In this document: one piece after another, positions 43,202-54,092 of the stretch
Layout of the letters: each line of letters starts with the position of its first letter
Numbering within the stretch: the stretch's first letter is position 1
DNA from: Rhodeus uyekii
Taxonomy: Eukaryota > Chordata > Actinopteri > Cypriniformes > Acheilognathidae
Direction of reading: 5' to 3'
DNA: 64,000 nucleotides
Assembly: GCA_037043235.1 (NCBI GenBank)
Contig: JAWRVZ010000086.1
Coordinates: 1,580,001-1,644,000 of the forward strand
Made by a program: the position numbers and the translations under genes
Notes under the pieces: generated by a model
Told to the model about the DNA's origin: nothing
The model's input: only the letters and a program-made list of their open reading frames with translations
Databases searched by the model: none

Positions 43202-44649
43202 GGGCCTCATGTATCAACTCTGCGTATGCACAAAATCTGCGTACGGCAGCTTTCACGCTCACGGTCGGATGTACTAACAGCAAAATTAACGCAAGATCTG
43301 GTGTACGTACAGTTATCATTGTTTTTGTCCCTTGGCGACCCCTACAGGCAATGAAGTGAAATTCCAAACATTACACAACAAATTGTTCTACAAGTCTATC
43401 GCACCACCACCTGTGGTAAGCATTGCTATTAATTTGCAATTTATAAAATAATTGACATATATTGTCACACAAGCCTCAATTATGTAATTAAGAACATATA
43501 AAAGCTGTTCAAATTGACACAACCCTTACTCTATGGAAATGGCAGCTTTGGCCTTATTAGAGGACATTGCTAATGGCAGAATTCGAAGAGAACGAGTTTT
43601 TAGAGACTACAATGATTTTCTGGCCCAGGATGATATGACTGGCAGCCGTGATGATCAGCCGTTTCAGATTTTCAAGGGCTATCCTCTTGGAACTCTGTGC
43701 TGAGTTGGGTCCGAATCTAGAGAGAGAGACAGCGAGGAGCCACGCAATACCTGTTCCCTTACAGGTGCTGACAACACTTTCCAAATGGAACTGGCAGACC
43801 GCTCAGGAATAAGCCAGTCGTCTTTGAGCCACACAATGCCAGCTGTATGGGACTGGATCATCCACATGTCTACCAAGTATATAAGGTTCCCATATGATGC
43901 AGTTGACCAGCCAAACATTATAATGCAATTTACAGTGATAGCCGGTTTTCCCAATGTAAACGGAGCGATCGACTGCACACACATTGCTCTAAAGGCGCCA
44001 TCTGAAGATGAGTTTTCATATATGAATCGGAAACATTTCCACTCAGTAAATGGGCAGATAATATGTGATGCACAAATGCACTTACCGGTAATAAATATTG
44101 TGGCAAGGTGGCCTGGGTCCACCCATGATTCATACATCCTTACAAACAGCATGGTTGGGATGAGGCTCTAAGCTGGCAGGGTGTGCGATGGGAGGCATCT
44201 TGGTGAGTGATGCATTTAAAGTTATGGTTCTATCTAATAGTACTTTTTATTTTTATTTATTTGCATTTAATTATACAACAACCCTTCAGGCGACGGTGGT
44301 TAATACGATTATCAGACCATTTCTTTTTAAGATAATTTACGCTGCGACTTTCATATCCCATCGCAATGATGGCATCAGCCAAACTCTTCCACTCATATTT
44401 TTCCTTTTGTTATTAATTCTGGAAGACAAAGTTCAAAATAAAAGATTTTTTCTTATTTCTACCTCCGACAGTAGCACCTCCATTCACTTTCAGTAAAGTT
44501 TTGTTTCTTGCCGCTTGCTTTAGCCATTTTCTTACTGCTTTCTTGGACTCATTACAATATTTCTATTACTATATTGCACACATTTATAGCTTTGTTCGTA
44601 CACGATGTGTTAACTATGAATTCAACGCAAGTCTTTGTACATGAGGCCC
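43202..44649 (+). mobile_element. PIF/Harbinger DNA transposon, decayed
   Basis: Terminal inverted repeats GGGCCTCATGTA and TACATGAGGCCC (12 perfect bases, similarity extending to ~25) bound a 1448-bp element with a broken transposase gene. The second Harbinger gene (Myb-like partner) is not present. The 3-bp target duplication expected for the family is not clear. Confidence 0.85.
43533..44171 (+). pseudogene. Harbinger transposase (HARBI1-like), broken
   Basis: The N-terminal part (MEMAALALLEDIANGRIRRE...FLAQDD) and the central DDE nuclease part lie in the same reading frame. The middle is displaced by one frameshift and brought back by another, leaving a stop near 43701. From 43785 the frame reads ELADRSGISQSSLSHTMPAV, NGAIDCTHIALKAPSEDE (first catalytic Asp) and VNGQIICDAQM...WPGSTHDSYIL (second Asp), then stops at 44171. 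The last ~100 residues, with the catalytic Glu, are missing. The protein would have cut and moved the transposon; this copy cannot. Confidence 0.85.
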
Positions 44650-45069
44650 ATGGTCTAGATTCTTTTTTGCTCCTCTTTTTATGCTTCCACTCCTCTGTGA
44701 GATACAAGGCTGCTGCAGCGCGCAGGTAAATGTCATTCTCAATCACACCACAGGCCTTGCGCCGTTCTCACGGCTCTCGCCACATTAATTTATTTCCTCT
44801 ATGACAAAGCTGAGTTTTCAACAGCTATTACTTTAGTCTCGAACAATCCTCAGTTGCTTAATAGGTTTGTGGAAACAGTCAATATGATTATTTGATGAAT
44901 AAAAGCATAATATTTAAAATAAAAATTAATTTATTATTCAGTGTAACTTTTTCAAGCCACTTCATATTGTTACAATGTCGGTAGTATATGTAAATTAACA
45001 ATGTTCACTCGCTCTCCATATTACCTGGACTGAGAAAGTTACAATAGTTTGTCATCAAACGTCTCTTGA

Positions 45070-45335
45070 CAGCTCCAAGGCTTCCGTGAAATCGGTGTGA
45101 GGCCAGTGGCAGGACTGATAATAAGCATCACCTGTGCGCCACACCGCCCTCATATCTCACGGAGGAGCGAAAGCATAAACAGTGAAGGACGAGAGAGGAC
45201 CAGGCCTGGAAATTACGTTGTGTTTTTTTGTCCGTGAGGGGCATTACTTTAATTTTTTGTTGGTTCATTTTGTGTTGATGCTTAAATGTTCGCCTGTTCC
45301 AGCCTCCTTCCCTGAACAGCTTCTTTCAATTTGCC
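45070..45335 (-). mobile_element. degenerate solo LTR, inverted copy of the 12865-13181 family
   Basis: Reverse complement words of that LTR are recognisable: 'tctcacggaggagcgaaagcat', 'gaggaccaggcctgg', 'cattactttaat' and 'cttccctgaac'. The ends are blurred, so boundaries are approximate. Confidence 0.55.
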
Positions 45336-46689
45336 CCCTCCTTTTGGCCTTAAACGATGTGTTGATTGGCATCCAGTTTGAAACGTCGACTACAATTTGT
45401 TTTTAGATTGGTTATCAAATGTTAGGGGAATATGTTTATGCATATTTATACCATTGTGAACTATTTGAGGAGGAACTGAAATTATACACTGACTAAAAAT
45501 TTACCAGTACTTGGCACAGGTTGGTAAAAGTCAAACAAGGCAAGATCAGTGAAGCAACTTGTTTTGGTATTTGATTATATATTCACTTTTTAGGGTCATT
45601 GCATTACAAAGGATTGGGACTATAGGGCCAAAAATGTGCATCACTGGAGGGAGCTGCCAGGGAAGCTTTGGAAGGGCCAGCAGGAGGAAAACACAAACAG
45701 TGATAAATCCTGTTAATGGTACTTTATTTATTTCACACATGCAAGACAAGTGTCAGAAAAAGAGAGTTTCGATAAGCACTCAGCCAGGTGGCCCTGAAAT
45801 AAATGAAAGGGCTTATGTTTGGTATTTACACTTGGACAAGCATTTTAGGATAAATTATTTGCCTATTATAATGAAAAAACACATGCTAGAAGAGATAGCA
45901 GAGAGAGAGAGACTGAAAAGTGTTACACTTCCTTCAAATGTACCAGTAAACATAATGGATTGAGAAAAGCAGGACCCATTGAAGCAGCCTTAGCTTGTGA
46001 CTATCAGCATTTCGACACAGTCCACAAATACACCCAGCAATAGGCTGTAACCCCCAACATTAAAATCAATTTGTAATTATAGTCTCACTTCATTTAACTA
46101 GCATCCCTATCAGCCTTCATTAGAGAATTAGTGAGCGTGCTTGTGATAAAACATATTGCCAAGCCAAAAAGCTTGTACCCAAGGAGGACTACAAACCTGA
46201 AGAAAGCAATCCATTAGCATTCATATCAATAACACCCTGGTGCAAGACCCACGAAGCATGCAAAATGTTTGCTTGTGGAATCACAGAATCACCTGAGCCT
46301 TAATCCAAATGGACAATTCTAATTTTTTGTGGAATGTTGCAGTATTCATTTAAAAAATATATATATAATTCTCTGATGTATTGCAATTCTCTCTTCAATT
46401 ATTCTGAATTTCGTTTTCAACCGCAGATGTGCGATGTCACTGTGTGTACTCTAAAAACAGCTGTATTCTGCTTGCTTCCATATGTAATGCAAAATGTGTT
46501 TGAAATATTGAATTGCACTAAATAAAAATATTTACATTGCATTGACTACGTTTGCTTGCATTTCAATGCATTGTATTTTTAAGCCTTACATGTTGAAGGC
46601 TTATTATATTTAAGCTGTGAATATTTCAATTCAAAACATTTTAAACACATTTGCGTCCTCAAAAATTCAATAATCCATATTAACCTTTT
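45336..46689. other. unannotated DNA with a 134-codon open frame
   Basis: The longest open frame without a transposon explanation runs 45559-45963 (plus, 134 codons). Its translation includes LHLDKHFRINYLPIIMKKHM and EEIAERERLKSVTLP. I recognise no family and cannot exclude a decayed exon. The remainder (46000-46520) is AT-rich with no clear repeat. Confidence 0.35.
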
Positions 46690-47034
46690 AGAAGAAGAGC
46701 CGGAGTCCCAGCCCCCATCATGCACACCTTCTACAGAGGCACCATCGAGAGCATTCTGACCAGCTGCATCACTGTGTGGTATGGCGCATGCAACACATCC
46801 TGCCGAAAAGCACTTCAGCGCATTGTGAGAGCAGCTGAGAAGATCGTTGGTGTCTCTCTCCAACCCCTCCAGGATATTTATAACTCCCGCCTCTCCCGCA
46901 AAGCCCTCATCATTGCGAGAGACCCCTCCCACCCATCCCAGAGCCTGAAGAACAGCTTCATTCCCCAAGCTGTCAGGGCATTGAACTCCCTCCCGTCTCT
47001 GCCCCTTTTCCTCTCTTTTGCCCCATGCACCTGA

Positions 47035-47038
47035 CCCC

Positions 47039-47069
<31 letters not shown>

Positions 47070-47081
47070 ACACACACACAC
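47035..47081 (+). repeat. (C)n(CA)n compound simple repeat
   Basis: About twenty consecutive C followed by about twelve CA units, directly after the LINE stop codon. Homopolymer length is prone to sequencing error. Confidence 0.9.
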
Positions 47082-47164
47082 TATTGTTTGCACTGTCTTT
47101 ACCATCGCGACTTTATCTCTTTATTTCCTTAATCTATTTTATTTTATCTATTATTATTTATTTA

Positions 47165-47216
47165 TTTATATATATATATATATATTTGGTGTTGTTGATA
47201 TATATATATATATATT
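47165..47216 (+). repeat. two (TA)n tracts
   Basis: Two TA runs separated by 'tttggtgttgttga' in the LINE 3' UTR. Confidence 0.9.
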
Positions 47217-47352
47217 TTGTTGCTGTTGTTACTGTTAATGTAACCTGGTTGCACCTTGGGTCTGAGAGTTACAGAATTTCAATTCTCTGTATGTATGTGC
47301 TGTATATATTGCAGAATTGACAATAAAGCTGACTTTGACTTTGACTTTGACT

Positions 47353-47885
47353 AGATTTCACTTCCAAAATATTCGGTCTGTTTACAACCTATAATATTCA
47401 ACAGGCAATTTTTGGTCCATTTTATTTAGCTTTAAGTTCAATTCCATAAATTCAGTGGTTCAAATTCTATGAATTCACATTCATACAGCAGTTGAATGAC
47501 AGAGGCTGCCGATGCATGATCTCCATTTGCTGTTAGTCGGCTCACCAGCGGGTGGTACAATCAGGTGATGATGAACAAATCATAAAAAAAAAATGATTTA
47601 CAGAAATTGAGCAATCTCTAAGTAAATGTGATGATTATCAGAGCCAGTATATATATGTGGAAAAGCTTATTAAGGCACAAAAGCTACTTTTAATTAGTGT
47701 ATTTATGGATATTTTCCTCATCTACATGTAAGCAGCTTTTAGAATCAGTTTTTGTGAATGAATGACCTGTTCGTCAACACGCCCTTGCACCACCTGCTGA
47801 TGGAGGTGGATCTCTGAACAGCAGATGGAGATCATGCATCATGCAAACGTTTTTGTTTCAAACACATTTGACATCCATACTTACA

Positions 47886-47919
<34 letters not shown>

Positions 47920-47939
47920 CAGGCACACACACAGGCACA
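47353..47939. other. unannotated DNA with a (CA)n microsatellite
   Basis: No gene is recognised. A (CA)n run lies at 47889-47916, followed by 'ggacaggcacacacacagg'. Confidence 0.5.
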
Positions 47940-48931
47940 CAATTTAACATTCCATAAAATAATCTCCTACATAATTTGAACAGGTTGAAGCACATTGCCT
48001 GGGCAATTATGGACTTCATTCTTCTCTGATGACATTTAAAAGCTTGAGGGTGGGACAACCTGACACTCACATGAGTACTATCACACCAATAGCAAACCAA
48101 GGCACAGATCTGGCCAAGGTTACAAAAAAATGTCTGCAGCACTTAAGGTTCCTAAGAGCACAGTGACCTCCATAATCCTTAAATGGAAGATGTTTGGCAC
48201 GACCAGAACTCTTCCTAGAGCTGGCCGTAGGGCCAAAATGAGCTATCGGGGGACAAGAGCCTTGGTGAGAGAGGTACTGTCCAATACAGTCCCAGCAGTG
48301 AAAGCATGGTGGTGGCAGCATCATGCTGTGGGGGTATTTTTCAGCTGCAGGGACAGGATGACTGGTTGCCATCAAGGGAAAGATGAATGCGGCCAAGCAC
48401 AGGGATATAACACGGATAAAACCTTCTCCAGATTGCTCAGGACCTCAGACTGGGCCAAAGGTTTACCTTCTAACAAGACAATGACCCTAAGCACACAGCT
48501 AAAATAACGAAGGAGTGGCTTCACAACAACTTTGTAACTGTTCTTGAATGGCCCAGCCAGAGCCCTGACTTAAACCCAATTGAGCATCTCTGGATGGCTG
48601 TCCACCAATGTTTACCACCTAACCTGACAGAACTGGAGAAGATCTGCAAGGAGAAATTGCAGAGGATCCCCAAATCTAGGTGTGAAAAACTTATTGCATC
48701 TTTCCGAAAAAGACTCATGGCTGTATTAGAGCAAAAGGGTTCTTCTAGTAAATACTGAGCAAAGGGTCTGAATACTTGACCATGAGATATTTCAGTTTTT
48801 CTTTTTTAATAAATCTTTAAAAATGTCAACAATTCTAATGAAAAAAATGAACTTAAATGATTTTAGCAAATGGCTGCAATATAACAAAAAATGAAAAATA
48901 TAAGGGGTCTGAATACTTTCCATACCCACTG
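47940..48931 (+). mobile_element. Tc1-like DNA transposon, left end lost
   Basis: The right terminus 'ggggtctgaatactttccat' + 'acccactg' (48905-48931) followed by TA is a known fish Tc1-type inverted repeat. The matching left terminus is absent, so the element is truncated on that side and immobile. Confidence 0.8.
48060..48758 (+). pseudogene. Tc1-like transposase, frameshifted
   Basis: Pieces in different frames cover the protein: a paired-type DNA-binding part near 48130-48230 (SAALKVPKSTVTSIILKWK, FGTTRTLPRAGR), a central part around 48300-48360 (WWWQHHAV), and the final catalytic part near 48480-48758 with SPDLNPIEHLW, which carries the acidic residue of the DDE/D triad, and the C-terminal FRKRLMAVLEQKG before the stop. 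A segment in the middle is deleted. The family cuts and pastes at TA; this copy is dead. Confidence 0.8.
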
Positions 48932-49240
48932 TATACATTAATACCTCGGTTACGAGCGACTTAGTATATGAGCAAATCGGTGTACGAGCATGGAGGGTCA
49001 AATCGGTGTGCGAGCATTGTATCGGTGCGCGAGAAAATTTTTCCCTCACTCATGCGCATTTTTGTGTACTCAGCATATCCTAATGACAGCCTCTCATAAA
49101 ACAGTCACGCGGTTGCAACCCCTTTATCACTCCTTAACTCGTTCATTCTCTCAGCGTCGCTTGGTTTGGGTGCATCATTTACCACAGTGCATACTTTCAT
49201 AAGTGATTTACAGATGTTTTACCTCATGTTGTTAACATAT

Positions 49241-49565
49241 GATGTTTTATTAACAAAGTTCGGGAGGAGCACGTTCAAATGATTAATACAATCAACACGT
49301 CATCAGCAATTACTCCTCATCCTATCAGCAGGAGAGGAAGTACGTATATATAGACACGTTTGACTCACCTACAGCTCTTTGACATTTTTCGGCATCCCGC
49401 CACCACCCCAACTCCTCACACTTAATTGTTCCTATCAAAGTCAGGATACGGGGGGAGTGCTCCAGGTTCGGGCTAATACCGAGCTTGGAGCCCTCTCCTC
49501 GGACAGCTCGCCAAATACGCTTACCATTCATTGCTCCTGAATCATTCGTAAGTGTGAACTCGTGA
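49241..49565 (-). repeat. 327-bp repeat unit, inverted short copy
   Basis: Reverse complement of 31491-31817 with few differences, including the 56-bp segment that is missing from the 7.4-kb form. Its TATA-like and AATAAA words are conserved. Confidence 0.85.
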
Positions 49566-49632
49566 ATAATTAATTGTGATCGCTATTGTTCACGTAGTGA
49601 AATATACACATACAGTACCTCTAAGCAGTAAC

Positions 49633-50036
49633 TGTCACGGTTCCTGAATTCATTGTCTCCTAGTTCTGCCTGTGTGTGTGTGTGTGTGTGTATGTATATG
49701 TGTGTGTGAAAGGGGCCGTGGTCACTGAGCACTGACACACCTGATTCTCATATCATCTGCCTATTTAGGTCACTTCTCTCCACTCTTGTGTTTTCGAGTC
49801 GTTCGTTCGCGGCTCCCGTGTGTTTGTTCGCGGCTCCCCGTCTCCCGTCTCCCGTCTCCCATGTTCCATGACCTTCACTCTGTATTATCACTTCATTTGT
49901 TTTCTGCAATATTATAATAAATTCACTAATTTGCACTTGAATCCGGGTTTTGTGTTTTCCCTTGCTTTCCCCGCTCCCCCGTCCTCCCTCCTCTCATCTC
50001 CTCCACGCACACTGCTCAAAGCTGAAGCGCATTACA
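49633..50036 (+). mobile_element. solo LTR (TGTCACG type)
   Basis: Starts TGTCACGGTTCCTG and ends GCATTACA. Flanking 5-mers gtaac (49628-49632) and gtaaa (50037-50041) agree at four of five positions. It contains short tandem 'ctcccgt' and 'gttcgcggctccc' repeats and a (TG)n run near 49672. Confidence 0.65.
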
Positions 50037-50336
50037 GTAAATTGTCAAGTATTTTTAGAGTTTAATTGTCAATTATTAATTAGTATTTATATGAGATCTT
50101 AATGGTTATAATTTTAACTGCAATTAATAGGGTAAAACCAAAACAAATATATAAAATGGGTATTTATGGTTGTGTGGAACGAATCAATAGATTTTTAGTG
50201 CATTCTTATGGGGAAAAAATTGTGTGTAATATAGTAATAGAAAAAAACATTTTTGGTGTACCAGCATTTTGGTTTACGAGCTCGCTCTTAGAACGAATTA
50301 AACTCGTGAACCAAGGTATTACTGTATATATATAAT

Positions 50337-52744
50337 TTTATTTATTTGAAATGGTGAAAAATGGTGACCGCTGCTGAAATGTACTTAACTATGATGACTT
50401 CCACTTCTAAAAATCCCAGAAATGTCCATCACTCAGGAGCCACAGGAAATGACATCATGCAAAATGCCATTTAGTTCTCATTCAGTGATGTTTAATAACC
50501 TGTTGCTCCAAAGTAAACATTATTAACTTGAGTAGTGACTCCAGAAGAGAAGAGTTTGATTTGTTTGGAAGTAGATGAGAACCTCTAGGCATCTTTGCAG
50601 GAGAAATAAATCACTTGATGATGTGGAAGTGAGGTCAGAGGCGCAGTGACACCCACCAACAGGCTGAACTGGGCAACCTCAGAGAACAGCAGAAGGGCTC
50701 ACTCATCACCATACTCATGAATCATTCATCTTTCAGCGCTGCCCTCCAGACTCTCTATCACTCACATACATCTCTCTCTCGCACTCTCTCACTCTCTCTC
50801 TCGCTCTTCTTCTCTCTCTCTCTCTGCAGAGCTTGAATTCCCTCAGACTTTGTAACTTTTGTATCTCATCTAGCTTAGCCTTGGATTATAAAGTGGATTA
50901 AAAGGATATATAGAAAGAAATCTTGAATCCATCACAGACAGAGAGATTTTTAAATGAACTGGACAGAGTTCAGGATTCAGAACTGGAGTTGTGGGCGGTG
51001 ATGTTGAGGGTTATTATGAAACCCTGATTAGTATTTGGTGATGGGTATCACTGCCATGGGTGAATCCAGAATTACTTTGCATGTATGATGGACACTGAAG
51101 GAATAGAGAGGAATAGTTTCACCTTCATGCCATTGCAAACACCTATGACTTTCTTTTACGGAACACAAAAGGAGAAATTTTGAAAAATAATTGGATGCTC
51201 TGTCCCAGATAATGAAAGGGAACTGGGACTGTCAAACTTAAAATAAAATGAAAAGTATCATGACAAGCACTATACTCAAAAAAAGAAAAGATGAAATGCA
51301 CACCTAGCAACCCACCTACATCTCATGATGAAAAATGGAAAACAATCACGACAAAATACATCCAGCACCTGTAGCAGTGTTGAATGATTAACTGCATTTA
51401 AAATAAAGATGAAGATAAGATTAAGATATATGATAAAGACTCACAGAGCAACACTACTAATGTAGGTGAACGTGATTTCAATAATCCAATCAACCAATCA
51501 GATTTGAGGGGCCGTTTATGTCAAGTTTAGGCTTACAACCAGGTGCTTCCACATCAGTATTATTCACCTATCATTTCCTTCTGATTTTAGGGATAAATTA
51601 TGAGTAGGGTTTAAGGATAGGGATATGATTAGGACTATATTTCAGAGAAAGGAATGTTGTTCCAGGATCAACAAAATATATTGACCCAGGAGCATGGCAA
51701 AATCATGGTGACCACTAACCTAGGGGTGGGCGTTCAGAGTGAGAATGATTCTGATTTTATTGCATTCAGTGTACATAGTGATTGATAATGAATGGTGTAT
51801 TTCTGGCAACAAGGTCACGCCGTTGAGGCTTTATGAGAGACACAATAAAAAGATACTGAGATAAAAATTCAGAATGTAGAGATTTTTTTTAATCATTTAT
51901 AACATATGATATAGTTAAATAACATAACACGAGCTGTTTTGCTGAATATTATCATGATTGCAAATGTTACATTACTTGTAGTTTAATAAACAAGCTGTTA
52001 ATATTAAGTTGCTTACATTTTAGACACAGTATTGACCGTTCTTGTTCTTTTTCACGGAAAGTATCACAGAGCATGGTTTTGTTAATAATTTAACGTTTTC
52101 AGCGAATCTTTGAATAATGACCCAATGACTAACTTCTGGCCACCACATATTGCCGTTTTAGTTCCATGTTTAAAAGCATCATTACATGTTTTTCTTACTT
52201 GTATATCTAAAAATCAATCTCATAATATTATCTATTGCAGTAGTGATATTGCAATGTAAATTAATGTTATTTGAATGCCAACAGGCCTATAGCATCTTTT
52301 ATTATTATTATAAATTTATTGATCAAAATGTAAGAATTAGATATACAAGACAATGCATATATTTCATAAGGTAAAAAAAATTGTGGAAGGCAAATAACAC
52401 CCTGATATAAGTAACTTTTTTTACTTGTGAATGAGCTGTTTATGTACTTAAGGTTTAATGTTGAGCAATAGATTTTCAGGGGAAAGCAACCAATCTATGT
52501 GCGTGCATTGCACATATTTGTAACAGCCTTCAAATGCGTGCTCACTCAGGCATTTTCTGTTCATTCCTATGGAAGTTGGAAGGGAAGGAGGTATTTATTT
52601 ATTTAAAGACTGTCTGGTAAAGTTCATAGGCAGTTTAAAAAAGTGCAATACACATGTTTACAAATTTGTTTATTGCAGTGACTTTGAATTATCTAAATAC
52701 TAAGTGAGTTAAAGTCAAATATTTGTTTTTATATTTCTGCAAAT
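50337..52744. other. unannotated DNA
   Basis: No gene is recognised. A CT-rich simple repeat lies at 50765-50825. A short stretch at 51105-51190 ('tagtttcaccttcatgccattgc...ggaacacaaaaggagaaattttgaa') resembles a decayed half of an Angel-type MITE. The rest is AT-rich. Confidence 0.45.
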
Positions 52745-53071
52745 GATGTTTTATTAACAAAGTTCGGGAGGAGCACGTTCAAATGATTAACACAATCAAC
52801 ACGTCATCAGCAATTACTCCTCATCCTATCAGCGGGAGAGGAAGTACGTATATATAGACATGTTTGACTCACCCACAGCTCTTCGACATTTTTCGGCATC
52901 CCTCCACCACCCCAACTCCTCACACTTAATTGTTCCTATCAAAAGTCAGGATACGGGGGGAGTGCTCCAGGTTCGGGCTGAATACCGAGCTCGGAGCCCT
53001 CTCCTCGGACAGCACGCCAAATATGCTTACCATTTATTGCTCCTGAATCATTCGTAAGTGTGAACTCGTGA
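52745..53071 (-). repeat. 327-bp repeat unit, inverted short copy
   Basis: Fourth member of the 31491-31817 family, reverse complement, nearly full identity by eye. As at 49241, the bases just outside both ends read AT. Confidence 0.85.
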
Positions 53072-53489
53072 ATCAGTTTAGTTTGTGTGTATATGACTTT
53101 CATATTAATGTTACACAAGGATTATTTGTCATGTTACCATGATAATTAGGCTGGAAGTTCACCAAATCAGTCTATTTACTACTGTGATTGAAATACCGTA
53201 TTTATTCGAGTATAACGCGCAACATTTTCTACCAAAAAAAAAAAATCAAAGTTAGGGATGCGCGTTATTACGAGGGCTGGGGTGGGGTGGGTTATGTTTT
53301 GACGGCCGGTCCTTTGAGGGCGCCGGCGAATTGTGAGTTCCCGCTGCGCATTTTACGGGCTGCAGCCTCTCACTGTACGCGAGGGCGAAGAAGAAAAAAA
53401 CGTCCCCTCGCCGCTTCATTTCCTCACCCACACGTTACGGAGAAGACAGGCATTTTTAGTTTTTTGTGAAGACAGTTTTCAGCAATAAA

Positions 53490-53636
53490 ATGGACGGCAC
53501 AGAAGACGACCTGCTGTGGAATTCAGACGCAGAAGAAACCGGAGAAACAGATGTTCCTGTCAACTGGAGAACTCCAGAAGAATGGGAGCAACTCTTTATT
53601 GTCTCTGATGAGGAATCTGACGTTGAAGGATTTTAA
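53490..53636 (+). pseudogene. acidic C-terminal remnant of a pogo-like transposase
   Basis: A 48-residue frame with an ATG, rich in Asp/Glu, ends ...SDEESDVEGF. Acidic tails ending in an (E)GF motif are usual at the C-terminus of pogo/Tigger transposases, as I recall. The catalytic DDE and CENP-B-type DNA-binding parts are absent. The frame would be the rest of a deleted gene, and whether it is expressed is unknown. Confidence 0.5.
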
Positions 53637-53728
53637 ATAAATATTTTTACCGGTAATTCTATTTCGGTATTGTGTTCATTAGTTTATGTTGTCAATAAAT
53701 ATATGTTCCCTATCAGTCAGTCACGTTC

Positions 53729-53910
53729 GACGTTACGTCGGACTGACGTCATGGGGTCTCGCTTGGGAGCCCAATCACCTCCCAATATAACTAAACGCGC
53801 CAATGAACATTGGCTAGTGAGATTTGCATGCCGAGTCCCGCCCCACCCGGCTTCCGGGTATAAATAGGACCGGCATCGCTCACTTCATTCATACTTTTGC
53901 TTCGGAGCCG
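53729..53910 (+). repeat. left inverted terminal repeat of DIRS, with promoter elements
   Basis: Contains TGACGTCA (53744-53751), an inverted CCAAT pair (gccaatgaacattggc, near 53799-53815), an octamer ATTTGCAT (53822-53829), a GC-rich box and a TATA box (tataaata, about 53859), in an order expected of a polymerase II promoter reading into gag. Confidence 0.85.
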
Positions 53911-54092
53911 AGCGGTTGTGAGCAGCCGTTCATTCTGATCACCTTCAAAGAGCGCGTTCTTTTCCGGCTGGAAATACGGTGCGACAGCGGTGGTGCGCGT
54001 CTTCCCAGCAACGTGTTCCCCCCTGTGTGCCTCGGTTGGAAGAGCAGTTCCTCTAAAAGAGCAAAACGCGGACGATCAGCGTCTTTTTCAAG

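Larger units (their letters stand above)
43064..44784 (+). mobile_element. solo LTR split by a Harbinger element
   Basis: The outer parts (43064-43201 and 44650-44784) together resemble the solo LTR at 12865-13181: start TGTAACA, 'gactgccgcccacacaaa', 'cctctgtgagata', 'ccgttctcacggctctcgccaca' end. Flanking 5-mers gtaaa and ttaat keep only a trace of a target duplication. The Harbinger insertion came later. Confidence 0.75.
46690..47352 (+). mobile_element. 5'-truncated L2-like LINE, 3' end
   Basis: The C-terminal RT text (YRGTIESILTSCITVWYG, KALQRIVRAAEKIVG, DPSHPSQSLKNSFIPQAVRALN) runs to a stop at 47032-47034. This is followed by a C-tract/CA repeat, TA-rich 3' UTR and the typical tail 'aattgacaataaagctgac' with (ttgact)n. 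Only the last ~110 codons remain. Confidence 0.85.
48936..50334. mobile_element. pogo-like MITE carrying a 327-bp unit and a solo LTR
   Basis: The left end CATTAATACCTCGGTTACGAG and the right end (complement CAGTAATACCTTGGTTCACGAG) are imperfect inverted repeats flanked by TA on both sides. The interior is filled by later insertions at 49241-49565 and 49633-50036. It abuts the end of the Tc1 element with only TATA between. Confidence 0.7.

Noticed and set aside
51725..51745. hAT MITE terminus (taggggtgggcg)
   Set aside because: No matching inverted end or 8-bp duplication nearby.
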